From contig JAAAJB010000217.1 of assembly GCA_016098155.1 (NCBI GenBank), positions 1-52,526 on the forward strand: 52,526 nucleotides of DNA, written 5' to 3'. A program made the position numbers and the translations under genes. Of the stretch, positions 22,733 through 32,757 are shown piece by piece. The notes under the pieces were generated by a model. It did no database searches. It saw only the letters and a program-made list of their open reading frames with translations, and was not told where the DNA came from. Numbering within the stretch: the stretch's first letter is position 1; each line of letters begins with the position of its first letter. This DNA comes from Actinomortierella ambigua (Eukaryota; Mortierellomycota; Mortierellomycetes; Mortierellales; Mortierellaceae).

Positions 22733-23251
22733 CTAGACGGGATTGAACGCTATAAGCTCGCGAACTTCTGTCAGCTCACGCTCCAGGCCATCCATACGAT
22801 CTTGCAAGGTATCCATCTCCTTCTTCGAGGCAGAGAGCTGCTTCTGCATCTGCAGAAAGTCCGTGGCGACCTCAAATCCATTCTCTACGACACCTTCGGC
22901 ACGCTGGCTCTTGCCAGCCGAGTCTTTGAATCGCGCCAGCTTGTCCAGGCTGCGCTGCTTCTCTTGGTGAGCGAGTTTTACTGGGTCGTCTTCCGCCAGT
23001 GTGTCTAACGAGGAAACATATAAAGGATACAGGTGAGGGTGTAAGTCATGACTTTTCTGGATTCATGACCCTCTCTCATTCACAACGGGAGCAGAAGGAG
23101 GAAGTCGAACAGGAGCCATACTGTGCTCTTTGGAGTCCTGAAGCCCAGCGACACGTGAGAGAGATATACTGGACGACTGCAAGGCAGACAGGTCCAAGAG
23201 TATCTCGTGGAGGGTTGGCAATGGCACGTTTTTGGTGGTGTCTGTAGCCAT
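22733..23251 (-). CDS. Small coiled-coil protein (133 aa), unidentified
   Basis: Model: complement(join(22733..23004,23122..23251)), 133 aa, starting MATDTTKNVPLPTLHE; the 117-bp intron (GTATGG...TTAG) closes in phase. It has one short amphipathic helix (LHEILLDLSALQSSSISL) and a longer charged helix pair (LAHQEKQRSLDKLARF and FLQMQKQLSASKKEMDT...LERELTEVRELI). Size and two-helix form are like small subunits of BLOC-1/BORC or kinetochore assemblies, but I do not recognise the family. In-frame ATGs at 23263 and slightly upstream could be the true start, or a further exon ending MSSSLQTQ (23490-23513) may be spliced on. Its stop lies 104 bp upstream of the F-box start on the same strand. A decayed copy of its 3' part lies at 27080-27180. 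Confidence 0.6.
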
Positions 23252-23489
23252 AGTGAAGGAAGACATTCCCATCTGTTGGCATGAGCAAACCCTCCTCCGA
23301 ATCTCATTCTCCAGGGGGGCTGGGTGGGTATCTCCCCCCTCACCAAGGAAGCTCCCTTTCGTCTCCCTAGCCATATTTGGAAGGTGGGTTATGCCCTCCC
23401 CTCTTCTCCTTCCACATTCTCTTTCCCTCAGCATGCGTGCATCAGCAGCAGCAGTAGCTATTAAACATCCTACCTGCGTCTGCAGTGAA

Positions 23490-24167
23490 GAGGACATCGC
23501 AGCTATGCGGTCATGAACCGCTTCGGGGCTCCTATGGCGCCCAGGAGCGTGTGTATCACCCTATCCTGGCCATCGTCTTCCACAACGACATCCCCATCCA
23601 CCTCGCTCTCTCGGCCTCCTCGCCGTCACCCTTGTCCATGTCGCTCGATCTTGCCTTTTGTCGAGCACGCATTTCAACAACTGCGCGAAGGCCACGTATC
23701 AAGGTGTTACTGTGTATTACGGAAGCCGATACGCATAGTCCTTGAGGACAACATTTCCGATAACACCTTTCCAGCGCGACAAATCCTGTCGAGTACGATT
23801 GCCCATAATGTCGACAGTGCTGCTAACAAAAGGCTGCATCCCATGTACGCATCAGTATTTTGCGAGTCGAGACTGGTGTTTGCCTAGAAATCAGGTATAT
23901 TGAGTAGCACATGAGTACAATTCTCTCTCATAAGACAATATTATCAGCAAGGTACCAGAGGCAATTTGGTTACCTTGTTCGTAGCCACTTGGTCCTCTCC
24001 ATCAATATCAGATACCTCACGATGCGTTTCTGTTTTGGAGACATTCAAGACGCTTTCGAACTACGTAAAGCATAATTAGCTTGATCCAATCCGAAATGTA
24101 ACAGACCATCTGCTCGTTTCGCTCTTGTAGATGAAGGCGAGTCTCAAGGTATGACATTGGGAGTTTC
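23490..24167 (-). CDS. Unresolved multi-exon gene, unidentified
   Basis: Three minus-strand exons fit together in phase: 24107-24167 (KLPMSYLETRLHLQERNEQM), 23974-24060 (FESVLNVSKTETHREVSDIDG...) and one beginning at 23883 (ANTSLDSQNTDA). The first two introns have AG acceptors and GT donors and are 46 and 90 bp long. The 5' end is upstream of an acceptor at 24168; the 3' part is unclear. One candidate ending is an acidic segment EDDGQDRVIHTLLGAIGAPK running to a stop near 23495. I see no known domain. The helical charged composition suggests a coiled-coil partner protein. It may belong to the 133-aa gene just downstream if that gene extends upstream. Confidence 0.3.
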
Positions 24168-24436
24168 CTGTATGGGACAAAACCAGTGTGCAAAGAATCG
24201 ATTAAACATGCAACCGCAGAAAAGAGCACATTAGGGTGTAAAACACCACCATGACGACTTCTAACAAACATCACTATTACTTGCATTGGTGGGATGCCCT
24301 CTCGGCGTGCCTGGCGTGCTTTACATCGCTGGGGGATCTTGTTCCAGACTGACTAATTATCGCTTCGGGAGGAGAGACGAAGGGGGCTTCCTTGGTGAGG
24401 GGTAGATATCTCTACCTTCCGACTCTCAGCCTCAAC

Positions 24437-24922
24437 ATGCGAAGCGCTCTCTTCATTGTTCCTCTTCTCCTTGCTGCCGAGGCTCAAATAACACTTTACC
24501 ATGTCATTTGTAATGGCACAGAGAGTACGCACTTCAGTCCCAATCTGATCTCTCAGTCGAGGCAAACCCAAGTAGAGGTCACTGGCAACATGACATGCAC
24601 GTCATCAGATCCAACTATCACGGGCGGTTCATACCATGACCAACTCAGCGTCGTCACAAACTGCGGCTTGCTGAGTGCCCCGTCTGTGAGGACGCGAGTG
24701 ATTACGTGGTCGAATGGGTTGACAAGCACAGCAGAAACCACTTTGAGCTCCACCTTCGTCGGTGGCCGGATCGCTGTTGTCGGGACAGGCACTATCACCG
24801 GAGGCAAGTTTGCTGGCGACGAGTTTGTGCAAAGCATCTTGAATCTGGCTCCCAATTTCTTGGAATGCGCTGGGACTGGGATCGAAGGGTTCGGCGGTGG
24901 AAGCACGTTCATCACGCTATAG
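24437..24922 (+). CDS. Secreted four-cysteine protein, paralogue 1
   Basis: Intronless, 161 aa from MRSALFIVPLLLAAEAQ, a signal peptide. The mature part has four conserved cysteines (CNGTES, MTCTSS, TNCGLL, LECAGT), probably two disulfides. It shares with the copies at 25725 and 27886 a chain of short motifs: TQVEVTG, ITGGSYH, R-V-I-T-W-S-N, GTITGGKFAGDEF. The alternating hydrophobic/Thr/Ser pattern suggests a beta-rich fold. N-glycosylation sequons are present (NGTE, NMTC). No family is recognised; a wall, adhesion or effector-type role is possible but unsupported. This copy is inverted relative to the other two. The upstream in-frame ATG at 24392 is less likely because it would bury the signal peptide. 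Confidence 0.8.
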   Translation: MRSALFIVPLLLAAEAQITLYHVICNGTESTHFSPNLISQSRQTQVEVTGNMTCTSSDPTITGGSYHDQLSVVTNCGLLSAPSVRTRVITWSNGLTSTAETTLSSTFVGGRIAVVGTGTITGGKFAGDEFVQSILNLAPNFLECAGTGIEGFGGGSTFITL

Positions 24923-25724
24923 TCTCTCTTCTTCATCTACCCTCCATCTCTCGCGCATCCCCTCGATGCTTCCTCCTTCTTCCCGGTTTATATCACCTCT
25001 CTTTAAATTCTTTGCACTCTACGCGTGAACATCACTGACAAGAAATATATCTGTATGACTGGTGTAGAATGACGTGGTGTTGCTTGCAGTCTCGCTTAGA
25101 ACATCTTACGTTTGCTGTTTGGTATCCAATTTTCAGTAAACTGGGAGCTGGTTAGATGCAAAGGTGTTTGCAGACTCGAACTTTACGGATATTGTATTTG
25201 GTGCCTTCATAATCGTCACCCCACGATGCATTTTCATCACTGAGGGTCATCCACGTTTCAATTCCCGTCTCTTAACGAAAGAAACCTCTGACTCTAGATC
25301 AGGGGGATCGCTATGGTTATGGTTCTGAAGTCCACTGTGCAGAGACAAGCGATTGAAAAAGTCGGTGCCTTTGAGTCAATCGTGAGTCCAATGAGGGACC
25401 GGTAAGGAGGAAACGCAATCCTTGACGAATCCTGGTCGACCTCACAAGTTTTATAAACACGCGAGCCCCGTATTTATTGAAGTATAAACATGTTCCCATA
25501 CAACTTTAGCTCATCTTCACTCTACACCAGGATCTAGATATAGTTCCCGTCGACCATGTTGATTATAGGCGGCACAAGGTAGTGGAGAGAGGTGATATGG
25601 GACAGACATAGAAGAAGGAGGAAGGAGAAAGCGTAAGCGAAAGAGAAAGAGAAAGAGAAAGAGAAAGAGAAAGAGAAAGAGAAAGAGAAAGAGAAAAATG
25701 TTGGAAACAGATGGGTGGAAAAGA
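24923..25724. other. Intergenic, between tail-to-tail secreted paralogues 1 and 2
   Basis: Non-coding. It contains a 3' flank with a CT-rich tract, a short stretch near 25340-25390 (GAGTCAATCG core) that resembles 27485-27520, and the GAAAGA repeat at 25639-25696. No gene is supported. Confidence 0.5.
25639..25696. repeat. GAAAGA hexanucleotide microsatellite
   Basis: About nine to ten near-perfect tandem copies of a six-base unit. It lies about 30 bp beyond the stop codon of secreted paralogue 2, thus in its 3' UTR as a TCTTTC repeat in the sense strand. Confidence 0.95.
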
Positions 25725-26216
25725 CTAGCGCTCTGCATAGATAGTAGTTTCACCGACGAGCTCTCCGACCCCGACCGCAAGACATGCCTGTGCAGCTGGA
25801 AGCGGATACTTGGTGGTCTGCGTAAACTTGTGGCCTTTGAACAGGCCTTGGATGAAGGTGCCCTCTCCAGTAACGACGATATGGTCGCCGGTGGGTTTGC
25901 CGGTGACATCTACGTGTGCTATGCTAGTTGATGCATCCGACCACGTAATTGTTCTATGATTTGTGTACGTCCACATCTGCTTGTTGCAGCCTACGACGAA
26001 GCTGACTTGTTCTTGGTACGATTCGCCAGAAATACTAGTGGTTGCCGACTTACATGCCAGCGTGCCAGTGACATTCACTTGAGTTTTCCTCTCTTGAGAC
26101 GTCAGACTGGGGTTGAAGTGCAGCTTCTCTGTGCCATTACAGGAGAGCTGGGACTGGACAGGCGTGATAGCTGTGAGTGCAGCAAGAAGAGGAACCATAA
26201 AGAGGGCGTTTCGCAT
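25725..26216 (-). CDS. Secreted four-cysteine protein, paralogue 2
   Basis: Intronless, 163 aa. The signal peptide is MRNALFMVPLLAALTAI..., with likely cleavage near VQSQ. The four cysteines are kept (LSCNGTE, LACKSA, VGCNKQ, QACLAV), as are TQVNVTG, ISGESY, RTITWSD and GTFIQGLFKGHKF. It is the most diverged of the three in the second half. It lies tail-to-tail with paralogue 1 and head-to-tail with paralogue 3. Function is not recognised. Confidence 0.82.
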   Translation of the reverse strand: MRNALFMVPLLAALTAITPVQSQLSCNGTEKLHFNPSLTSQERKTQVNVTGTLACKSATTSISGESYQEQVSFVVGCNKQMWTYTNHRTITWSDASTSIAHVDVTGKPTGDHIVVTGEGTFIQGLFKGHKFTQTTKYPLPAAQACLAVGVGELVGETTIYAER

Positions 26217-27885
26217 GATGGGGACGAGTTTAGGAGGATAGAAAGTGTGGAAGGCTGCTTGACAAGCGGGCTATGTGTGTTTATTGCTGGCGATTCTTGC
26301 TTGATTTGTTGAGCGTGCGCGAAGGTGAAGATCAAGAAGGTGGACGCCGTGATCGGTTCTTATATGATTGTACCGAAATTCTGGATTCGAAAGCCCAAAA
26401 AGGCTTCTTTGGCCCAAAAGGAGATACAAGGGGCAGAGTTTGGACATTCTCCTCCAAAATGTGGGTGAAGCAGTACTGGAGTGAAGGTGGTGTCTTCCTC
26501 GACATATCAGCACCTACTTGCCCGATCGATATATGGCAGTAAAACAGTAATTTCTTACATGAAGGCAAAATGGGCGCGTCCTCCACAACTGCCTTTTTCT
26601 TGAGCTCTCCAGTGAGTATCATCGTCACTGCTCTGGTTCCGAAGTCTCGGACACTAGGAATTGCACCAATCAACTCTAGAAAAGCTCCTTAAACGCCCAC
26701 CACCAGGCAGCAACGCTTGCAGATAGCCGATCATGGTTCCCATGACCTTCCAAACAACACCGTTGATAGAAGTTTTCCTTGCGTCATATTCAACAATGGC
26801 ATCCCCGTCGTGTCATTCACACTTCCAAGCGACGGATATAGAAGCTCCGGAGAGTGCTCCTACTTCACTTTGGCGCATCATTCCCTCCGTTGACGGATAG
26901 TTTCGTTCAGCCCATCATTCCCTCCTCCCTTCATCCGACTTTCTTCTAGCATTTCAAACCCTTACTGTTCTGCTGATTCTCTTTCATTTAATGTTTCCCT
27001 CGAGGTCGCCTCCTTTCCCGCACCCACCTTTCGGTATAGCGTGAGGCATATTTGTCATCGAATAACTTGATTATTGCCATCAATTCGCGCTCACTGCCCT
27101 CCATGTGACCCTGGAGGGTACTCATCTCCTTCGAAGCATCCACTTGCTTCCGTCTCTGTGGAAAGTCAGTAGCAACTTTGGTCCGTTAGAGAGTATATCG
27201 CAAAGAGTGTTGACAATGACACGCTCGTGGTGAGTTTTGTTGCTACTGGAAACACGACATGTTCATCTTGCATTTGCTGATCAGGCTTGGGCTTGTCTTG
27301 AATATCATATGGTGGCCCTCGCTGCACCTGATCCTCTACTGTCATAATGCATTTTTTCCTAATTTCAGATCTCCGCCTTTCCAATGCCCATCTTTAAAGT
27401 AGAGGAGTCTTTGGCCATTGACCATGAAGGTCGCAATGTTGCTGCTTTCGAGTATGTAGAGTTACTGAACAAAGATAAACATCTGAGAAAGCTGGCACGT
27501 TGGAGTCAATCGCGACTCCAGTGGTGGTCTACTGGGACGAGGAGCACACCGCTGATGCCTTTGTCAAAACCCGATTGGCTCCATATGTTCGTTTATCGAG
27601 ACACTCACTATGGGTCGCGTCTACACGAGAGACATTGCGTAGAATAGGTAACTGTGAGCCTGTGAGCTCTGATAGAACAAGCACTTTTATATCTAGCCAA
27701 CTCTCAGTTCACGGAAAATTGGATGCTCCGACTGCAACTACAAGTCATTCTACAACAGCCACACATTGCCAGCCAGATGCACAGAGTGCGAGGAAGTAAA
27801 TGAGAGGTGATATGGGACAAACCAGGAAGAAAAAGGAAGCGGAAGAGAATGAGTGAGAGAATGGAGAGTAGAGGGAAAAGAGAGA
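26217..27885. other. Intergenic, secreted-protein cluster, duplicated flank
   Basis: Contains the promoter side of paralogue 2, a stretch (about 26815-27010) duplicated in diverged form at about 28995-29230, and the decayed coiled-coil gene fragment (27080-27180). Plus-strand reading segments at 27384-27800 have no motif and no consistent structure. Confidence 0.5.
27080..27180 (-). pseudogene. Decayed copy of the 133-aa coiled-coil gene (3' part)
   Basis: On the minus strand this reads KVATDFPQRRKQVDASKEM, then STLQGHMEGSEREL, against EVATDFLQMQKQLSASKKEM and DTLQDRMDGLEREL in the intact gene at 22733-23251. The match stops on both sides. A missing residue and diverged ends indicate a non-functional duplicate carried with the secreted-protein cluster. 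Confidence 0.65.
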
Positions 27886-28377
27886 CTATGGCTTTATAGC
27901 GAACCAAGTTACACCGTTGAGTTCTTCGACCCCAGCTCCAGGACATTTCTCTAAATCGTGAAACGGATACGTTGTGGTTTGCTCAAACTTGTCTCCGACA
28001 AACTCGCCTTCGGTGATAGTGCCTGTTGTGGAAACGACGACCTGAGCGCCGATAAAGGCGCTGGTCATAGTGAATTGGACTGTGCTTGTCAACCCATTCG
28101 ACCACGTAATCACTTGTGTCTTGGAAGATGGCCCAGGCAGCAAGGTGCAGCTTAGGACGAGGCTGGATTTGCCATGGTACGAACCGCCTGTAATAGCAGC
28201 GTCTGATGATGAGCATGTCAACTCGGCAGTGATATTCAGTTGAGTTCGCCTCGGTGCAAAGGTCAGACCGGGACTGAATTGTGTACGCTCTATGCCCGAG
28301 CAATCGACGTAGGACTTGACAGGCGTGACAGCCACGCTAGCAAGAAGAAGAGAAACAATGAAGAGAGCGTTTCGCAT
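27886..28377 (-). CDS. Secreted four-cysteine protein, paralogue 3
   Basis: Intronless, 163 aa from MRNALFIVSLLLASVAVTP, a signal peptide. Four cysteines (VDCSGIE, LTCSSS, LSCTLL, EKCPGA) and motifs TQLNITA, ITGGSYH, TQVITWSNGLTSTV and GTITEGEFVGDKF are shared with paralogue 1, to which it is closest in the mature part. An upstream in-frame ATG (28425) is rejected because the signal peptide starts at the inner Met. It belongs to a tandem unit offset by about 2.17 kb from paralogue 2. Function is unknown. Confidence 0.83.
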   Translation of the reverse strand: MRNALFIVSLLLASVAVTPVKSYVDCSGIERTQFSPGLTFAPRRTQLNITAELTCSSSDAAITGGSYHGKSSLVLSCTLLPGPSSKTQVITWSNGLTSTVQFTMTSAFIGAQVVVSTTGTITEGEFVGDKFEQTTTYPFHDLEKCPGAGVEELNGVTWFAIKP

Positions 28378-30000
28378 GGTGAGGTCAAAATGGGAGGATG
28401 GAGAGCGTAGAAGGTTGCTTGACAAAGCCGACTGTCTGCGTTTGCTATGGTTGTCAAAGAATCGTCGATGTGGTTCTTGATTGCTTTCTTGAGCGTGTGT
28501 ACAGGTAAGTCTGCTGGGATGAGTAAAATGTGGTCAGTGGGTGAAAAGCAGGTTGCTTTTATTCATCCATCCACTGGTTCATCCAACACGCATACAACCA
28601 CAAGAAGGGGGGGGGTATGTCTGCAGTGAAAAAAGAATCGTGACTGAGTTGGTGGTATCATGCTGTAGTTTCTTCCTCTGCGCCAATGCTCCCGAGTCAA
28701 GAGCAACAATGATTTTTTTTGTGTTGCCCCCTGGTTTTCTTCTTTCTCACCTGGATTTTCTTCTCTCCTCTTTTCACTGGAGTGATGTACCCCCAACCCC
28801 TAGTCACCAAGACAGAGTTCAAGTCCCTGCAAGACGCAGTAGCCGCACATCCCTTACATCTTCTTACTTCGTCCAGGACTCTCTGGTGACGCGGTTCAGG
28901 GTTCTGTCGCCTGGAACTCAACCACCCGATACCTGCTGAAATTATGATATACTAAACTTCTGAAGCCGACGATGCCTCTCGTAACATTGCACTTGGTAAT
29001 GTGCTATTCAAACTTTCAAGTCGTGGATATGGAAGCCCCGAGTCCCGTTCCCCCTCCATTTAAACATTAGAGTGTACCTTACCCCCTGCTGAAAGACAGG
29101 GTCAAATTCTACACCCTCTCATTTCGTCTGGTTTCCTCAGATGGCTATCTCTCAGTCTCTTGAGTTTCGTACCGTTACTGTTTTCTCAATTCTTTCCCAC
29201 CCAAACATCGATCATGTAGTCGTCTCCTTCTCCGAAACCACTTTTTTCTGTGCTTGAGGCACACTATGCATCGAAGGTCGAACATCGGAGGCAGGACTCA
29301 TATATATAGTCACGATTCACTGGCATAACCTTTGAAGAAATCTCTAGTTGATTCCTCCCTTGTGAGGGTAGTGCTGGCAGCACTAGTACACCATGTTACT
29401 GTACGAGTGGCTGCGTACTCCCTATGGTGCTATCCATCACAAACACCTACACTTTCGCTTGGCGGAGATTTCTCGGTCCTTATTGTCATATCTAAACTGT
29501 TCACGCACATTCACAGCGCCATAGCCATGTACGGCATCATAGGCCAGTTATGCTTAACGGGTGCGATAACAATGAAAAGTTGCGCATGAAGATGCCAATT
29601 GGGTCAAAAAGAGCACGGAGAATAACAGGGTGAGTTTGTGTCTTTGTTATGGCTGCGTCGTTGACGCACATAAAAGATTCTTAATGGGATTCTCGGTTGC
29701 ATTCTCGAGCGCGCGCGTGTGTGTGGCAGGGACAGTAAACAAATGTGGAGCAACCTCAGATGTAAATGTCTTTGGGCGGGACAAGCCATCTCAGCACCGC
29801 AGAAGTGTGAAATTTAGAGCCCTGTCCACGAACCTTCAGCATACCCCTCCTGCGGGTTGAGCTCGACGCGCTCAGACCACAAGAACACGTTGCATTATTC
29901 CACTATACACTCTGGTCAACAGAATAATGATATTTCTATTGTTAGAATAAACAGTATGGGAGTGAAGGGAATAGACCCTGGGAAAGGACTCTAGGCTACT
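28378..30000. other. Intergenic, flank of the secreted-protein cluster
   Basis: Holds the promoter of paralogue 3 and the second copy of the duplicated flank (about 28995-29230). Beyond about 29300 I see nothing that supports a gene. There is a short alternating CG/GT stretch near 29708-29725. Confidence 0.5.
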
Positions 30001-32757
30001 TTACTGCTCTTTGGAGAGGACGTATTGCTTGTATTCCTTGATACCGTCACCCTGGAACTTTTGCAGGTGGCCGCCCTCGCACACCCAGATCTCGTTACAG
30101 ACAGACTCGATGAAGCGTTCGTCGTGGGAGACAATCACCACTCCTCCCTGGAACTGTTTCAGAGCCACCGTTAAAGCATCGATCGAATCCATATCCAAGT
30201 GGTTCGTAGGCTAAATATTTTGAAAAGGGAATGAAAAAAACCCCCCCCCCCTTGAGTGAGTGCCCATGCGCTCCATACAGTTCAGAAACAATACAAACAA
30301 AAAACGAAAGAAAAAAAAAAGGCTCACCTCATCAAGAATCAAAAAGTGTGGGTTCTGCAAGCCCAAGCAAGCAAACGACACACGCGACTTTTGACCACCG
30401 GACAAGGTCGAGATCTTTTGCAATCCCACCATGCCCGTAATACCGAACGCACCCAACTGGCGACGGTACTCCTCCTCAGACTTGCCCGGCCAGTTCTTGG
30501 CCATAAACTCCACCGACGTCAGCGTCACATCCAGCTGGTCCACGTGGTGCTGGCTGAACAGCGCGAACCGGAGACGACCATGACGATGCACCAATCCTCG
30601 CTGGGGCTCCAGCTTACCGGTCAGCAGCTTCAAAATTGTCGATTTACCAGCACCGTTCGGTCCCACGACGGCAATACGCGAGTCCATTTGCATGTCCAGG
30701 TTGATGTTGTTCAGCAGCGCCCGCTCTGGCGAGTAGCCGAACGAACACTCGGCCATCTGCAAGATCGGTGGGCTCAGCTTGTCGGGATCTGGGAACTTGA
30801 AGAAGATGCTGTTCTCTTCCTCGGGCGGTTGCAGTTCGGGCAGCTTCTCCAGAATCTTAATCTTCATCTGCGCTTGCGCGGCTCGGTTTGCATTGTAGCG
30901 CCATCGGTCAATGAACGCTTGCAGATGCGCTCGGTACTGCACCTGGTTCTCGTACTCTCGCAGCTGGTTCTTGTGACGCTCCGCCTTTGTTGCGTGGAAC
31001 TGCGTAAAGTTGCCCTTGAAGTGGTCCAGATTCTCCGCGTGCTGATACAAAATGTCCGTTGCAACCTCGTCCAAGAATTCTAAGTAGGGACGGAAGAAGA
31101 GGAAAACAAACAGACAAATACAAATATCAATTCAAATAAAAAAAATGATGGTTAGATTCATTTAGACTGAGCGCGTGTCGTCAAAGCCGAGTAGACCTCC
31201 TCCCCCCCCCAAGATTCTGTCCACAACTAACAACATAAAACAAATTAAAAAGGTACTCACCTCGGTCGTGAGAGACAACAAGAAGAGAGTTGGGCCAGTT
31301 CTTCAAATAGTTCTCAAGCCAAATGACAGCAGGGATATCCAACATGTTAGTAGGCTCGTCAAGCAGCAGCAGATCGGGCTTGCAGAACAGAGCACGAGCC
31401 AGTGCCAGACGCATACGCCAACCACCAGAGAAGCTTCGGGTAGGGTTGTGGTGTCGGTCCGGTGTAAATCCAAGACCAGCAAGGATAGAAGCAGCACTAT
31501 TTGTTTTGGAAAAGGTACACGAACAATATCCCGAGGCATTGTTAGACAACCGCACCGTTATTTCCTTTGAAATTCAGCGATGGAGAATTTTCTGAGGGCA
31601 ACTCAATTTGCAGTCTTACCGAGCCTCGGCCTTGTCCGATTCAATGGCTTCCAGCTTGCTGTAAACCTCTCGAATATCAGTCGAGACCTTCTCTCGCTCC
31701 TGCTCAAACTCCTCTTTGGTTTGGCCCTCGGCGGGTTGACCCTTCTCCATCTCTGCAGCCAGAGCATTCAGTCTCCGTTCCTCCGACAGCAAGTGCTCGC
31801 GCCACTGATCGGCCTTCAAGACAGCCTGAAGAGCTGGTGTATCGTCACCAACCATCTATATACAGGGATACAAGGGAGGGGGGGATGAAAAGAAAAAGGT
31901 GAGATGGAGCTTATCATCTACTGCCGAATGAATAGCCACGATCCTTGTGCCCAACACCCATTTTTTGCCACACATACCTCCTGCTCGACGTGAAGGATAC
32001 TGATGTGGGTAGGCACGGGCAGCTCACGCTTGGACAAGTGGCGCAGCAGGGTTGACTTTCCGATACCGTTGCGACCGATGAGACCATAGCGACGGCCAAA
32101 GGCCATCGAGAGACTGGCATTGGTGAGGATTCGCTTGCCTGCAAACGAAATGTCAAAGTTCTCGAGCTTGATATCCTTGATCTTGCCCTTGGTCGAGGTG
32201 TAGTCCAGAATCGGGTTGACAGCCGACAAATCAATCTCGTCCTTCTTATCCAGCAGCTTCGAGGCCGCATACTCGACACGGGCGGCACGTTTGGCCATCT
32301 TGGCTGCAATCTTGGCCTCGGCCTTCTCCAGCTTCTTGGTGTCGACCTGGGAAAGCACCTTACGGCCCGACAGGGCCTCGAGATCTACGGATCCGACGCC
32401 AATCTTGCCTGTTGCCGAGACGGCGTTCATGCTTTGCATGTGGACGGGCTTCTCCAACAGCTTGGCAAGGCCATTGGATCCTCCTTTGTTGCCACCGGCC
32501 TGACTGTCCTTGTTCGCCGCCTGGTGAGAGTCGAACATCGACTGGAACTTTTGGCAGAGCCGGTCAATGGCGTCTGGGTCGCCACCGGCATCCTCCAGGA
32601 GTGGGCGAACAAACTCGGAGATGGCGTCCTCGTCATCGCCCACGTTACTGTTTTCATCGAGGTAGCCGGTGATGTACTCGACAATCGCATCGTCCGCATC
32701 AGGTACACATTCGCGGACCATGCGGGACACATCCGCCTTGTTGAGTGTTGCGACCAT
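30001..32757 (-). CDS. GCN20: ABCF-family ATPase, ABCF3/Gcn20 type
   Basis: Cytosolic, soluble ABC protein; in yeast Gcn20 works with Gcn1 on ribosomes to activate Gcn2 during amino-acid starvation. Model: complement(join(30001..30210,30328..31079,31261..31496,31620..31855,31978..32757)), 737 aa. The N-terminal about 190 residues ([14 protein letters not shown]...) are the helical region that precedes the ATPase part in ABCF3. ABC1 has [11 protein letters not shown] (about residue 228), signature [16 protein letters not shown] and [13 protein letters not shown] charged linker with EEFEQEREK follows the first Walker A side. ABC2 has [26 protein letters not shown] and FLILDEPTNHLD. No membrane segments are present. 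The start at 32757 is chosen because the upstream in-frame extension is hydrophobic non-coding sequence. Both ATPase sites look complete. Confidence 0.94.

Noticed and set aside
25340..27520. Short similar stretches at 25340-25390 and 27485-27520 as a gene remnant
   Set aside because: They share a GAGTCAATCG-type core and look like part of the segmental duplication, but no reading frame is conserved, so no gene is claimed.
30256..31083. A 275-residue frame antisense to ABCF3
   Set aside because: The opposite strand encodes intact ABC motifs with matching splice sites; the antisense frame runs through an intron.
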